Assembly: GCA_016124945.1 (NCBI GenBank)
Contig: WGMT01000036.1
Span: 1-64,000, forward strand
Reading direction: 5' to 3'
Length of the DNA: 64,000 nt
Source: a bacterium
GTDB taxonomy: Bacteria > Chloroflexota > Anaerolineae > Caldilineales > Caldilineaceae
Shown piece by piece: positions 16,125-24,535 of this stretch (the first letter of the stretch is position 1; every line of letters starts with the position of its first letter). The notes under the pieces were generated by a model. The model was not told where the DNA came from and searched no databases. It worked only from the letters and a program-made list of their open reading frames with translations. Both the position numbers and the translations under genes were made by a program.

Positions 16125-17408
16125 ATGCGCATCACCGACATGCACATCACCCCCATTGCCATTGTTGATCCGCCGCTGCTCAATGCCGCTGGGCTGCACG
16201 CGCCCTACGCACTGCGCATCGTCGTGGAACTGGTCAGCGATGACAACATCTACGGGCTGAGTGAGGTCCCCGGCCATCATGACACACTGGCGGCGCTGGA
16301 AGCAGCACGCGAGGTGGTGATCGGCAGCGATCCATTCAATTTCAATGGGCTGCAAATGCGGCTGACCGAACGATTCGGCACTGTGGACGACGACCGCGGC
16401 ACTGCGCCCTGGGATCAACGCAAGCTCGTCCACGTCATCAGTGCATTGGATGTGGCCTGCCTCGACCTGACGGGCAAGGCGATTGGCCGTCCTGTGGTGG
16501 ATCTGCTGGGCGGCAAGGTGCGCGACCGGGTGGAATTTTCGGCCTATCTTTTTTACAAGTACGAAGGCGCCGGCGGCGAACTGGGCTTCGGCACCGATCC
16601 CAACGCCACAGGCTGGGCGGCGGCGCGGCAGGCGGCGGCGCTCGATCCTGCGGGTGTAGTGGCACAGGCGCAAGCCATGTGCCAAGAATTCGGTTTCAAG
16701 TCGATTAAGCTCAAGGGCGGCGCAATGGAACCACAGATCGAGGTCGATTCCATGCTGGCGCTGGCCGAAGCCTTCGGGCCGGGGACGCCGCTACGCCTCG
16801 ATCCCAACGCCATTTGGAAATTGGAGACGGCAATCGAGTACGGCAAGCAGTTGGAAGGCGTGCTCGAATATTACGAAGATCCCGTACGCGGGCAGGAAGC
16901 CATGTCCGCGCTGCGTGAGGCGGTGAATATTCCACTGGCCACCAACATGTGCACAACCTCGTTCGATGACCTGCCCGGCAGCGTGCGCCTCCACGCCGAG
17001 GACATTATCCTCAGCGATCACCATTTCTGGGGCGGCCTGCGTGCGTCCATGGACCTGGCGCGTTTCTGCCGTGTCTTTGGGCGGGGCATGTCCATGCACT
17101 CCAACAGCCACGTCGGCATTTCACTGGCGGCGATGGTCCATTTGGCGGCGGCAGTGCCCAACCTCACCTACGCCTGCGACACCCACTACCCCTGGCAGAG
17201 CGAAGAAGTGATTACCCAGGGCCGCTTCCACTTCGAGGACGGCGCCATCGAAGTCTCCAGCGAACCGGGGCTGGGCATCGAACTGGATCGGGCAGCGCTG
17301 GCCAAACTGCACGAACAGTACAACTCTTGTGGGCTGACCGTCCGCAACGATGAGATCGAAATGCAGAAGGTGGAGCCGGGTTGGAAGTTCATGGCGGCGC
17401 GGTGGTAA
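16125..17408 (+). CDS. Glucarate dehydratase-like enolase superfamily enzyme
   Basis: This 427-residue protein has the glucarate dehydratase pattern. The KxK pair is K195/K197 (IKLKGG). Metal ligands are likely D226 (RLDPN, with N228), E251 (YYEDP) and N274 (ATNMCTT). The catalytic D298 (LSDHHFWGG) and a His in HSNSHVG (325-331) follow. The Asn as third ligand separates this group from MR-type enzymes. It probably dehydrates D-glucarate or a related aldarate to a 5-keto-4-deoxy acid in the cytoplasm. The start at ATG 16125 follows GGAAAGG; an upstream TTG at 16074 was rejected. It lies downstream of the importer and 3 nt before a second dehydratase gene. Confidence 0.88.
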   Translation: MRITDMHITPIAIVDPPLLNAAGLHAPYALRIVVELVSDDNIYGLSEVPGHHDTLAALEAAREVVIGSDPFNFNGLQMRLTERFGTVDDDRGTAPWDQRKLVHVISALDVACLDLTGKAIGRPVVDLLGGKVRDRVEFSAYLFYKYEGAGGELGFGTDPNATGWAAARQAAALDPAGVVAQAQAMCQEFGFKSIKLKGGAMEPQIEVDSMLALAEAFGPGTPLRLDPNAIWKLETAIEYGKQLEGVLEYYEDPVRGQEAMSALREAVNIPLATNMCTTSFDDLPGSVRLHAEDIILSDHHFWGGLRASMDLARFCRVFGRGMSMHSNSHVGISLAAMVHLAAAVPNLTYACDTHYPWQSEEVITQGRFHFEDGAIEVSSEPGLGIELDRAALAKLHEQYNSCGLTVRNDEIEMQKVEPGWKFMAARW

Positions 17409-17411
17409 TCT

Positions 17412-18617
17412 ATGAAAATCACCAAAATCGAATCACTCACCTTCGACCGTCTTCCTCGCTTGTTGCTGGTGCGCGTCCACACCGACGAGGGCATCATTGG
17501 GCTGGGCGAAACCTACGACAAGGTCCCGGGTTCGTTGGGCGCGCTGCATGGCACGCTGGCCCCGATCCTGCTGGGGAACGATCCACGCGACATTGAGCGG
17601 CTGTGGAACTTCAGCTTCGATACGATCCTCTACCATGGATTCGCCGGGGCCGAACTACGCGCCCTCTCCGCCGTGGAAATCGCCCTCTGGGACATCCTGG
17701 GCAAGTCTTTGGGGACTCCGGTCTACCGTCTGCTGGGCGGCGCGGTGCGCGACCGCATCAGCACCTACAATACTTGCATCGGTCACGGCGCGTATAACGA
17801 CTTTGAGCGCTGGCACAAAGACGCCGGCGATCTGGCCCTGGAATTACGCGAACAGGGCATCCACGGCGTCAAGATCTGGCCCTTCGACAAATACAGCGAA
17901 CGCAATCTGGGACAATCCATCTTCAGCGAGGAGATCGAACGGGGCCTGGAGCCGGTGCGCAGCATCCGCAACGCCGTGGGCAACGACTTCCGCATCGGCA
18001 TCGAGTGTCACTTCCGCTTCAACCGCGCCGCCATGGAGCAGATCTGTTACGCGCTGGAGCCGTACAACATCTACTTCATAGAAGAAGTGCTGCGCGCCCC
18101 CAACATTGAAGAAATCAAACGCCTGAGCGAAAAGACACGCATTCCCATTGTGGGCAGCGAGACACTGCTCAGCCGCTGGCAGATGCGCGACTGGATCGCC
18201 TCCGCCGCCAGCCAGATCGTGATGACCGACGTAGCATGGACCGGCGGCATCGCCGAGACGAAGCGGCTGGCGTCGATGGCCGAGGCGTTCGGGCTGCCGC
18301 TTGTCCTGCACAATGCCGGTGGCCCCATCTCACACGCCGCCAACCTGCACGTGGCCGCCAACATCCCCAACCTCTTCGAAATGGAGACGGTGCGCGCCTT
18401 CTATCGCACCTACTTCGGCGAACTCACCGACCTCGACGTGCAGATCGTCGATGGTCACACCGCCCTGCCCACAGATCGGCCCGGCCTGGGCATCGATCTT
18501 AACCCCGACCTCTGGCAGCGTGACGACGTGCGCATCCAGATCAGCGAGGGCGAAGGCAAAGCCGTGGGCGTGCGCACGATGGGCGATAGCTGGAGCAAGC
18601 CCGATATCAGACTTTGA
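17412..18617 (+). CDS. Galactonate dehydratase-like enolase superfamily enzyme
   Basis: This 401-residue protein has metal-ligand candidates E198 (GIECHFRF), E224 (YFIEE) and E250 (GSETLLS), spaced exactly 26 residues. The histidines H200 and H300 (LVLHNAGG) match the positions of the His pair in D-galactonate dehydratase. The first ligand is Glu where DgoD has Asp. K154 (VKIWPFD) and D273 are also in place. It probably dehydrates a sugar acid such as galactonate, gluconate or a related aldonate. It starts 3 nt after the glucarate dehydratase-like stop, so the two are translated together and may act on different products taken up by the same importer. Confidence 0.88.
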   Translation: MKITKIESLTFDRLPRLLLVRVHTDEGIIGLGETYDKVPGSLGALHGTLAPILLGNDPRDIERLWNFSFDTILYHGFAGAELRALSAVEIALWDILGKSLGTPVYRLLGGAVRDRISTYNTCIGHGAYNDFERWHKDAGDLALELREQGIHGVKIWPFDKYSERNLGQSIFSEEIERGLEPVRSIRNAVGNDFRIGIECHFRFNRAAMEQICYALEPYNIYFIEEVLRAPNIEEIKRLSEKTRIPIVGSETLLSRWQMRDWIASAASQIVMTDVAWTGGIAETKRLASMAEAFGLPLVLHNAGGPISHAANLHVAANIPNLFEMETVRAFYRTYFGELTDLDVQIVDGHTALPTDRPGLGIDLNPDLWQRDDVRIQISEGEGKAVGVRTMGDSWSKPDIRL

Positions 18618-18906
18618 GATCAGAGTTGATCCACGAAGGCACACGAAGGAAGAGAAAAGAAGAGGGACACGGATTTCACGGATTTGCACAGATGCTAGAG
18701 GCAAATCTGTGGTGATCTGCGAAATCTGTGTTCCTTTTCTGAATCCTTTTGCTCTGCGGATCTAATCTACTTTGCGCTGTTCCTTGCGCTCTTTGCGGTG
18801 AATTCTTTGTCTATCGTTCAAATCCTGAAATCCGTGTCCCGCTCTTCTTCTCCCTCTGTATTTCTTTGTGTTTCTTTGTGTGCCTTCGTGGATCAACTCT
18901 CTAAAT
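18618..18906. repeat. Very large nested inverted repeat
   Basis: The outer arms (18622-18648 with 18874-18900) match at 26 of 27 bases and contain atccacgaaggcacac. Inner segments pair imperfectly: acacggatttcacgg near 18667-18681 against a ccgtgtcccgctcttc segment near 18833-18848. An internal small hairpin is built of gatttgcacagat and aatctgtg units. The whole 280 bp could fold into one long hairpin between convergent genes. No coding gene is seen. It could serve as a bidirectional terminator or be a miniature mobile repeat. Confidence 0.75.
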
Positions 18907-19500
18907 TCACTGCGCTACAACTGTCTTCGTCTCCACAGCCAGGACACCGTCCACATAGGCGGTGACGGCGCGGTGGAAGCTCTTTTCGATCTCGTAGGGC
19001 ATGGCAAAACCGCCCGTGCTTTCCAGCGAGACGAAGCCGTGGATCAGGCTGCGAAAGCCGCGCACGGCGTGGATTGCATCTTCGCCGGCCATGCCCACCG
19101 AGTTGAAGGCCAGCATGATGGTGGTAAGAATGTCGTTGCCGGCTGCCTGCATTTCGGCGTCTTCATTGTTGATGGCCGAGGCCAAAGACAACCGATAAAG
19201 CCCCGGATTTGCCTGGGCGAAGACACGATAGGCATAGGCCAGTTCAAAGAGCGCCCTACGCCCAACATGACCGGCCGCCGCCTCCCGCATTGCCTGCCCC
19301 AGGTGTTGCCAGGTGTAGAGATGTAGTTCTCGGTGTAACCCTTCCAGGCTGCTGATGTGGTTGTAGAGTGACGGCGCTTTGATGTCCAAAGACGCCGCCA
19401 ATTCGGCCAATGACAGCCTGTCGGGATTGCCGCCGGCGTTGAGCATTTCCACAGCGCGGCGCACCACGGCTTCTTTGTTCAATGTTCTACGCTTGATCAC
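18907..19500 (-). CDS. TetR family transcriptional regulator (WHG-type C-terminal domain)
   Basis: This 197-residue protein has an N-terminal TetR helix-turn-helix (about residues 8-55, LSLAELAASLDIKAPSLYNHI). The helical C-terminal ligand domain resembles the WHG/TetR_C_33 type (GFRSLIHGFVSLE). It starts at GTG 19500 with AAGGAA upstream and overlaps the preceding MBL hydrolase gene by 14 bp, so the two are cotranscribed. AAACTA half-site dyads overlap both divergent promoters upstream of the MBL gene, suggesting that it represses its own operon and the enolase-family gene opposite. The inducer is probably a sugar lactone or acid, which is an inference only. Confidence 0.9.
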   Translation of the reverse strand: MIKRRTLNKEAVVRRAVEMLNAGGNPDRLSLAELAASLDIKAPSLYNHISSLEGLHRELHLYTWQHLGQAMREAAAGHVGRRALFELAYAYRVFAQANPGLYRLSLASAINNEDAEMQAAGNDILTTIMLAFNSVGMAGEDAIHAVRGFRSLIHGFVSLESTGGFAMPYEIEKSFHRAVTAYVDGVLAVETKTVVAQ

Positions 19501-20218
19501 GGAAGTTCCTTTCTGCCTGTGCGATGGCTTCTTTCATCGCAGAGACGGGATTTTCGAGCATCGAACCGTGTCCAACGGCCAAACGGGATGGTTTGAGATC
19601 GACCAATTTCTGCGCCGTTGCCAGCGCAGTGGACATGTCCCACGTCGCCCAAGCCGGCAGCGGGAAACGCCAGCGCAGGTCGCCAGCGACGGCCAACCCA
19701 CCCTGTGTCTGGAAGGCGTCACCGGCGTAGAGTGTGCCGTCTCGCGTATCAAGGAAAGCAATATGATCCGGCGAATGACCCGGCGCAGCAATCACCTGGA
19801 GCGAACCAACGTGATCACCGGGCTTGACCGTCTGCGTCGGCGTCGATTCACACCGCACGAAGCCGCCCTTGAGCGGTGTGTCGGCCTGTCCTGGCGCGAG
19901 GGTGAAATCGTCTTTGAGGAACCGGGCTGTCTGCGCGCTGCACAGGAATGCCACATCCGGCAGCCGCTGCACCAGCGCATCCAGCGAACCAACATGATCC
20001 GTGTGAGCGTGTGTCAATAGGACGCGCCGGATCGGCTGTCCTAGCTGTTGCGCCGCCGCCAGGATCGAGTCTGCGCTGCCCGACATGCCCGTGTCGATCA
20101 ACGTCAAGCCGTCGTCCTCTTCGATGAGGTAGGTATTCATTACCCAAAAGCGGGTGACTTTGTGACCGCGGAAGCGTTCTACAAACTGCGTTCGTTCGAG
20201 GGATTGCGAAGCATTCAT
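19487..20218 (-). CDS. MBL-fold metallo-hydrolase, lactonase/glyoxalase II-like
   Basis: This 243-residue protein has the metallo-beta-lactamase metal motifs: THAHTDHVG (HxHxDH), APGHSPDH, the bridging Asp in YAGDAF, and a last His in VGHGS. These bind two metal ions for hydrolysis of an ester, thioester or lactone. It shares an operon with a TetR regulator and faces a dehydratase-family gene. A lactonase step that opens a sugar lactone before dehydration is an attractive but unproven role. It starts at ATG 20218 with AGGAGA upstream. Confidence 0.88.
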   Translation of the reverse strand: MNASQSLERTQFVERFRGHKVTRFWVMNTYLIEEDDGLTLIDTGMSGSADSILAAAQQLGQPIRRVLLTHAHTDHVGSLDALVQRLPDVAFLCSAQTARFLKDDFTLAPGQADTPLKGGFVRCESTPTQTVKPGDHVGSLQVIAAPGHSPDHIAFLDTRDGTLYAGDAFQTQGGLAVAGDLRWRFPLPAWATWDMSTALATAQKLVDLKPSRLAVGHGSMLENPVSAMKEAIAQAERNFRDQA

Positions 20219-20246
20219 GGTTTCTCTCCTAAGCCAAGCTTACACG

Positions 20247-20288
20247 CAAACTAATATAATTAGCTTATAAACTATTTCAATTAGTTTG
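20247..20288. promoter_or_regulatory. Probable TetR operator at the MBL-tetR promoter
   Basis: Three copies of an AAACTA half-site occur. Two are in direct orientation (20248-20253 and 20269-20274, 21 bp apart) and one is inverted (20282-20287). The pair 20269-20274/20282-20287 forms a dyad with a 7-bp spacer, placed exactly between the -35 and -10 of the minus-strand promoter. Binding there should repress transcription. Confidence 0.6.
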
Positions 20289-20292
20289 TCAA
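20264..20292 (-). promoter_or_regulatory. Sigma70 promoter for the MBL hydrolase-tetR operon
   Basis: On the minus strand a perfect TTGACA (20292-20287) is followed by a 17-bp spacer and TATAAG (20269-20264). The leader to the ATG at 20218 would be about 40 nt. The operator dyad fills the spacer. Confidence 0.75.
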
Positions 20293-20359
20293 CTCTAGAT
20301 TTTGAATTGTGCCTCTAGCATCTGTAAAGGTATAGGCACCTCATCACATTTTGCCTCCA

Positions 20360-20388
20360 TTGTACAAATCTGCCACCTGAGCTAAACT
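20360..20388 (+). promoter_or_regulatory. Promoter candidate for the divergent enolase-family gene
   Basis: TTGTAC (20360-20365) and TAAACT (20383-20388) are spaced by 17 bp, about 75 nt before the ATG at 20467. The match to consensus is moderate. The -10 is overlapped by a perfect 12-bp palindrome that has the same AAACTA half-site as the opposite promoter. Confidence 0.5.
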
Positions 20389-20394
20389 AGTTTA
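20383..20394. promoter_or_regulatory. Probable TetR operator at the enolase-family gene promoter
   Basis: TAAACTAGTTTA is a perfect 12-bp palindrome overlapping the proposed -10. It shares the AAACTA half-site with the MBL-tetR promoter, but the half-site spacing differs, so the two sites may be bound with different geometry. Confidence 0.5.
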
Positions 20395-20466
20395 TGACCA
20401 TCTGGTCGGTTCCCCACTTTTATCCCAGTAGCTTCACCAGCAAGCGTTAGTAAGAGAGAAAGAACA

Positions 20467-21738
20467 ATGACTGAACAGACACTGGATAAGGTTAACACCA
20501 ATTCCAAGCCGTCGGATCTGCGCATTACGGACGTGCGTATTGCCAATCTAGCGGGCATCCCCATGCGGGTGACGTTGATCCGCATCGACACCAATCAGGG
20601 CATTTCAGGCTATGGCGAAGTACGCGACGGGGCGAGCAAGACCTACGCGCTGCTGCTTAAGAGCCGCCTGATCGGCGAAAATCCATGTAACATCGACAAG
20701 ATTTTCCGCAAGATCAAGCAGTTCGGTTTCCATGCACGACAGGCCGGCGGTATCTGCGGCGTGGAAATGGCGCTCATGGATCTGGCGGGCAAGGCCTACG
20801 GTGTCCCCGCGTACATGCTGGCCGGCGGCAAGTTCCGCGACAAAGTCCTCTGTTACAGCGACACGCCTTCCGTCCCCGACGGCAAGGAAATGGGCCGCCT
20901 CCTCAAGGGACGTATGGACAACGGCTTCAAATTTCTCAAAATGGACGTGGGCATCCAACTGCTGCACAACATCCCCGATGCGCTGATCGCGCCGCCGGAG
21001 ATGCTCCAGAGCCGTAGCATCATGCACCAGTTCACCGGCATCCAGATCACCGACAAGGGCATTGACCACCTCTGCCAATACGTCGAGGACGTGCGCAGCA
21101 TCATCGGCTACGAAATCCCGTTGGCTGTAGACCACTTCGGCCACATCGGCATCAAGTCGTGCATCCGTCTGGGCAAGGCGCTGGACAAGTACACGCTGGC
21201 CTGGTACGAGGACATGATCCCCTGGCAGTTCGCCGATCAGTGGGCCGAGCTAACCCGCGCCGTTGACACGCCCACCTGCACCGGCGAGGACATCTACCTC
21301 AAAGAAGGCTTCATTCCGCTGCTGGAGAAGAACGCCGTCAACATCATCCACCCCGATCTGGCTTCTTCCGGCGGCATCCTTGAGACGAAGAAGATCGGCG
21401 ACATGGCCCAGGATTACGGCATCGCCATGGCCATGCACATGGCCGGTTCGCCGATTTCGGCGCTGGCGAACGTCCACTGTGCGGCGGCGACCGAGAATTT
21501 CCTTGTACTCGAAAATCACTCCGTCGATCACCCGGAATGGAACGAACTGGTCATCGGCCTCGATGTGCCCCTGATCCAGGACGGCTTCATCAAGGTGCCC
21601 GAAAAACCGGGTCTGGGTTTCGACGACATCAACGACGAAGCCATGCGCAAGTACATCGACCCGCGCGACCCCATCTACTTCGATGACCCGACCGACCTCT
21701 GGGACAATGAGCGCTCTAACGACCGGCTCTGGAGCTAA
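20467..21738 (+). CDS. Enolase superfamily enzyme (MR/MLE type)
   Basis: This 423-residue protein has complete MR-type residues: K158 in FKFLKMD, metal ligands D222 (VDHFGH), E248 (WYEDM) and E274 (TGEDIY) at 26-residue spacing, and the D297/H324 dyad (HPDLAS, MAMHMAG). An N-terminal extension of about 17 residues precedes the capping domain. It probably acts as a sugar-acid dehydratase or epimerase. It is the only plus-strand gene facing the TetR-MBL operon and ends in a good terminator, so it is a single-gene unit under the shared regulatory region. The substrate cannot be identified. Confidence 0.9.
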   Translation: MTEQTLDKVNTNSKPSDLRITDVRIANLAGIPMRVTLIRIDTNQGISGYGEVRDGASKTYALLLKSRLIGENPCNIDKIFRKIKQFGFHARQAGGICGVEMALMDLAGKAYGVPAYMLAGGKFRDKVLCYSDTPSVPDGKEMGRLLKGRMDNGFKFLKMDVGIQLLHNIPDALIAPPEMLQSRSIMHQFTGIQITDKGIDHLCQYVEDVRSIIGYEIPLAVDHFGHIGIKSCIRLGKALDKYTLAWYEDMIPWQFADQWAELTRAVDTPTCTGEDIYLKEGFIPLLEKNAVNIIHPDLASSGGILETKKIGDMAQDYGIAMAMHMAGSPISALANVHCAAATENFLVLENHSVDHPEWNELVIGLDVPLIQDGFIKVPEKPGLGFDDINDEAMRKYIDPRDPIYFDDPTDLWDNERSNDRLWS

Positions 21739-21749
21739 ACGAAGAAGAG

Positions 21750-21790
21750 AAACGGGCGAGGGTGCGAATGTGCTCCTCGCCCGTTTTATT
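21750..21790 (+). terminator. Intrinsic terminator after the enolase-family gene
   Basis: A 12-bp perfect stem (21750-21761 with 21775-21786) is followed by TATTTT. It lies 12 nt after the stop codon. Confidence 0.85.
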
Positions 21791-21940
21791 TTCGATTTGC
21801 GATTGACGATTTACGATTGTCCGGTTGAGGGTGTGAAAGTACATCAGACTGTTGATGTGTTATGGCTAAAGCGAAAGCAGCCAATGACCGCTCGTTGACT
21901 CAACACGACAATCGTAAATCATCAATCGCAAATCGAAAAT
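21788..21940. repeat. Heptamer-type inverted repeat, family C copy 1
   Basis: The 33-nt arms (21788-21820 and 21908-21940) differ at one base and consist of cgattt/gcgattg heptamers. A loop of 87 nt separates them. A tandem single-arm version lies at 34214-34277. It sits between the terminator of one gene and the ribosome-binding site of the next. Confidence 0.8.
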
Positions 21941-21965
21941 CACAAATCCCCCAAGGAGGAATCCC

Positions 21966-22931
21966 ATGCAATACACCAAACTCGGCCGCACCGGCCTCAC
22001 TGTCAGCCGTCTCTGCCTGGGGACGATGAACTTCGGCCCACGCACCAGCGAGGCAGACAGCCACGCCATCATGAATCGGGCGCTGGAACTGGGCATTCAC
22101 TTCTTCGACACGGCCAACCGTTACGGTCGTGATGTGCGCGACGGCTACACCGAGGAGATCATCGGCAATTGGATCGGCGCAGATCACAGCCGCCGCGACA
22201 AGATTGTCCTGGCGACCAAGGTCTACGGGCCGATGGGCGACGGCGTCAACGATCGCGGGCTGTCGGCTTATCATATCCGCAAAGCCTGTGAAGACAGTCT
22301 ACGCCGCCTACAAACGGATCACATTGACCTCTACCAGATGCATCACGTGGAACGCACTACCCCGTGGGAGGAGATCTGGCAGGCGATGGAGTTGTTGGTA
22401 CAGCAGGGGAAAGTGCTTTATGTGGGCAGCAGCAACTTCGCCGGGCTACACATCGCCAAGGCGCAACACGCCGCCGAGAAGCGTAACTTCATGGGGTTGG
22501 TCTCTGAGCAGAGCAAGTACAGCCTCAACATGCGCATGATCGAGTTAGAGGTGATCCCCGCCTGTCGCGAGTATGGGCTGGGGCTGATCCCCTACAGCCC
22601 GCTGGGTGGCGGTCTACTGGCCGGAAGTGAACACGCCAGCGGCGACCGCGCCAAAGGACGGCTCGAAGCGGCCTCGCCCGAAGTGCGCAGCCGACTGGAG
22701 CAGTACGAGTCCTTGTGCGCCGAATTGGGCGAAAAACCTGCCGACGTCGCCCTGGCCTGGATGCTAAAGAATCCTGTGATCACTGCACCCATCATCGGTC
22801 CGCGCACGATGCAGCAGCTTAAAGAAAGCACCCGCGCCGTGGAGATCGATCTTAGCGATGACGTGATGAAACGTCTCGACGAGATCTGGCCCGGTCCTGG
22901 TGGGGAAGCGCCGGAGGCGTATGCGTGGTAG
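21966..22931 (+). CDS. Aldo/keto reductase (YghZ/Tas-like)
   Basis: This 321-residue oxidoreductase has the AKR tetrad: Asp and Tyr in FFDTANRYG, Lys in LATKVYG, and His in YQMHHVE. SSNFAG and a C-terminal cofactor-binding region around PIIGPRTMQQL follow. It is a beta-subunit-like member of the voltage-channel/YghZ group and probably reduces a sugar aldehyde or ketone with NADPH. It starts at ATG 21966 with AAGGAGG upstream. It is separated from the enolase-family gene by a terminator and a long inverted repeat, so it probably has its own promoter. Confidence 0.93.
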   Translation: MQYTKLGRTGLTVSRLCLGTMNFGPRTSEADSHAIMNRALELGIHFFDTANRYGRDVRDGYTEEIIGNWIGADHSRRDKIVLATKVYGPMGDGVNDRGLSAYHIRKACEDSLRRLQTDHIDLYQMHHVERTTPWEEIWQAMELLVQQGKVLYVGSSNFAGLHIAKAQHAAEKRNFMGLVSEQSKYSLNMRMIELEVIPACREYGLGLIPYSPLGGGLLAGSEHASGDRAKGRLEAASPEVRSRLEQYESLCAELGEKPADVALAWMLKNPVITAPIIGPRTMQQLKESTRAVEIDLSDDVMKRLDEIWPGPGGEAPEAYAW

Positions 22932-22932
22932 G

Positions 22933-23032
22933 AATAGTGCGTAGTCCGTTGAGTAGCGTTCGCTGCGATTGTTTCTGACTTCAAAACCAGTGCCTCAACG
23001 AGAACCTACGCACTACGAACTACGCACTACTC
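22933..23032. repeat. Heptamer-type inverted repeat, family D copy 2
   Basis: The agtgcgtagtccgttgag-type arm (about 22933-22960) and the ctacgcactacgaac arm (about 23006-23032) pair imperfectly. It begins 2 nt after the aldo/keto reductase stop and precedes the shared terminator. Confidence 0.65.
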
Positions 23033-23037
23033 GGATC

Positions 23038-23073
23038 AAAAAAGCCGTGACGCTTAAGCGCCACGGCTTTTGT
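23038..23073. terminator. Bidirectional terminator between aldo/keto reductase and nuoN
   Basis: A 10-bp outer stem (23040-23049 with 23062-23071) encloses a palindromic cgcttaagcg. T-runs flank both sides, the longer one (TTTTTT) on the minus strand. It therefore ends the complete nuo operon and may also end the plus-strand gene. Confidence 0.8.
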
Positions 23074-23092
23074 ATTCCCCAAACTTCGCCAC

Positions 23093-24535
23093 TCATCCAC
23101 CCAAATTCATCAACAGATTCGTCCAGAATGTCGGGTAGAGGCCAACGACGACGGTGCCGATAGCGGCGACGGCCACGCTCACATTGAGGCCGAGCCACTG
23201 TTGACGTTCAACGCTGCCGCCTTCATTGAAGTACATGGCCACGACGACGCGCAGGTAGTAGTAGGCGCTGATGGCACTGTTGATCATACCCACCACAGCC
23301 AGCCAGGCCCATCCCGTGTCCACGGCGGCTTTGAAGATGAAGAACTTGCCGAAGAAGCCCGCCAACGGCGGAATCCCTGCCAAGCTGAACATGAAGATTG
23401 CCATAGCCAGCGCCAGCCAGGGCAGACGGCTGCCAATGCCGTTAAAGCGTTCCTGTTCTACGTCGCCATCCGTCGCTTTCTCCAACGCAATCAGGACGGC
23501 AAACGCACCGATATTCATGAAGGCGTAGGCAAAGACGTAAAACAGCGCAGCGCCTGCGCCTTGCGCGGTAGCGGGGACAAGCGCCACCAGCAAGTAGCCG
23601 GCGTGGGCCACACTGGAATAGGCAAGCATGCGCTTCACGCTGGATTGGCGCAGCGCAGCCAGGTTCCCTACTGTCATCGTGATGACGGCCAGCGCGGCCA
23701 GCATCCAGCCCCAGGTCTCCTGCTGAGCAGGCAACGCCTCGGTGAGCACACGAATGAAGGCGGCAAAGGCGGCGGTCTTGGTGCCGACGCTCATGAAGGC
23801 CGTCACCGGTGTAGGCGCGCCCTGGTAGACGTCGGGCGTCCACATATGGAAAGGCACCAGACTCACCTTGAAGCCGAATCCGACGATCAACAGGGCGATG
23901 CCAGGCAGCAATAGCATTTGATTGGCAGCGGGCGATTGCAGCGATTCGGCCAGCAGACGCAGGTTGGTGGTGCCACCCGCGCCGTAGATCAGTGCCATAC
24001 CGTAGACGAAGAAACTGCTGGCAAACGCGCCCAGCAAAAAGTACTTCATGCCCGCTTCGGTGCTGCGCGGATTTTCGCGGTAGTAGCCGCTTAGCACGTA
24101 GACGGCCAGAGAGAAGATTTCCAGCGCCAAAAAGATGATAATGAGGTCAATGGCGCTGCCCATCAACATCATGCCCACCGTTGCCAGCAGGATCAGCGCA
24201 TAGTACTCGCCGATGTTCTTGCTGATGCGGTCGATGTAGTTTTGGCTGAGCAGCACGCCAAACGCTGCCGCCAGGAGCACCACCAGACGCACGCCGAAGG
24301 CGAAACTGTCGGCAGTAGCACTGCCCAGGTAGATCGCATCCGGCTGTGTCCACACAAAGACGCTGGCAGCCAGGGCCAGCCCGATGCCCACCAACGACAG
24401 GATAGAAAGCACGCCACTGCTGCTCGTGCTGCGGCCCGGTAGAATGTCCACAATCATCACCACCAATACGGCGATGGTGAGGACCATTTCGGGCAGGAGA
24501 ACCGTCCAGTTTTCAGTCAGAATCGAGAGATCCAT
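23093..24535 (-). CDS. nuoN: NADH-quinone oxidoreductase subunit N
   Basis: NuoN is one of three antiporter-like proton-pumping subunits in the membrane arm of complex I. The 480-residue protein has about 14 membrane helices and the conserved core with KYFLLGAFASSFFVYG, FKVSLVPFHMWTPDVY and KRMLAYSSVAHAGYL. These contain the Lys residues of the proton path and the broken helix. Its ATG overlaps the nuoM stop by one base (TAATG), so translation is coupled. It is the last gene of the complete cluster. Confidence 0.96.
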   Translation of the reverse strand: MDLSILTENWTVLLPEMVLTIAVLVVMIVDILPGRSTSSSGVLSILSLVGIGLALAASVFVWTQPDAIYLGSATADSFAFGVRLVVLLAAAFGVLLSQNYIDRISKNIGEYYALILLATVGMMLMGSAIDLIIIFLALEIFSLAVYVLSGYYRENPRSTEAGMKYFLLGAFASSFFVYGMALIYGAGGTTNLRLLAESLQSPAANQMLLLPGIALLIVGFGFKVSLVPFHMWTPDVYQGAPTPVTAFMSVGTKTAAFAAFIRVLTEALPAQQETWGWMLAALAVITMTVGNLAALRQSSVKRMLAYSSVAHAGYLLVALVPATAQGAGAALFYVFAYAFMNIGAFAVLIALEKATDGDVEQERFNGIGSRLPWLALAMAIFMFSLAGIPPLAGFFGKFFIFKAAVDTGWAWLAVVGMINSAISAYYYLRVVVAMYFNEGGSVERQQWLGLNVSVAVAAIGTVVVGLYPTFWTNLLMNLGG

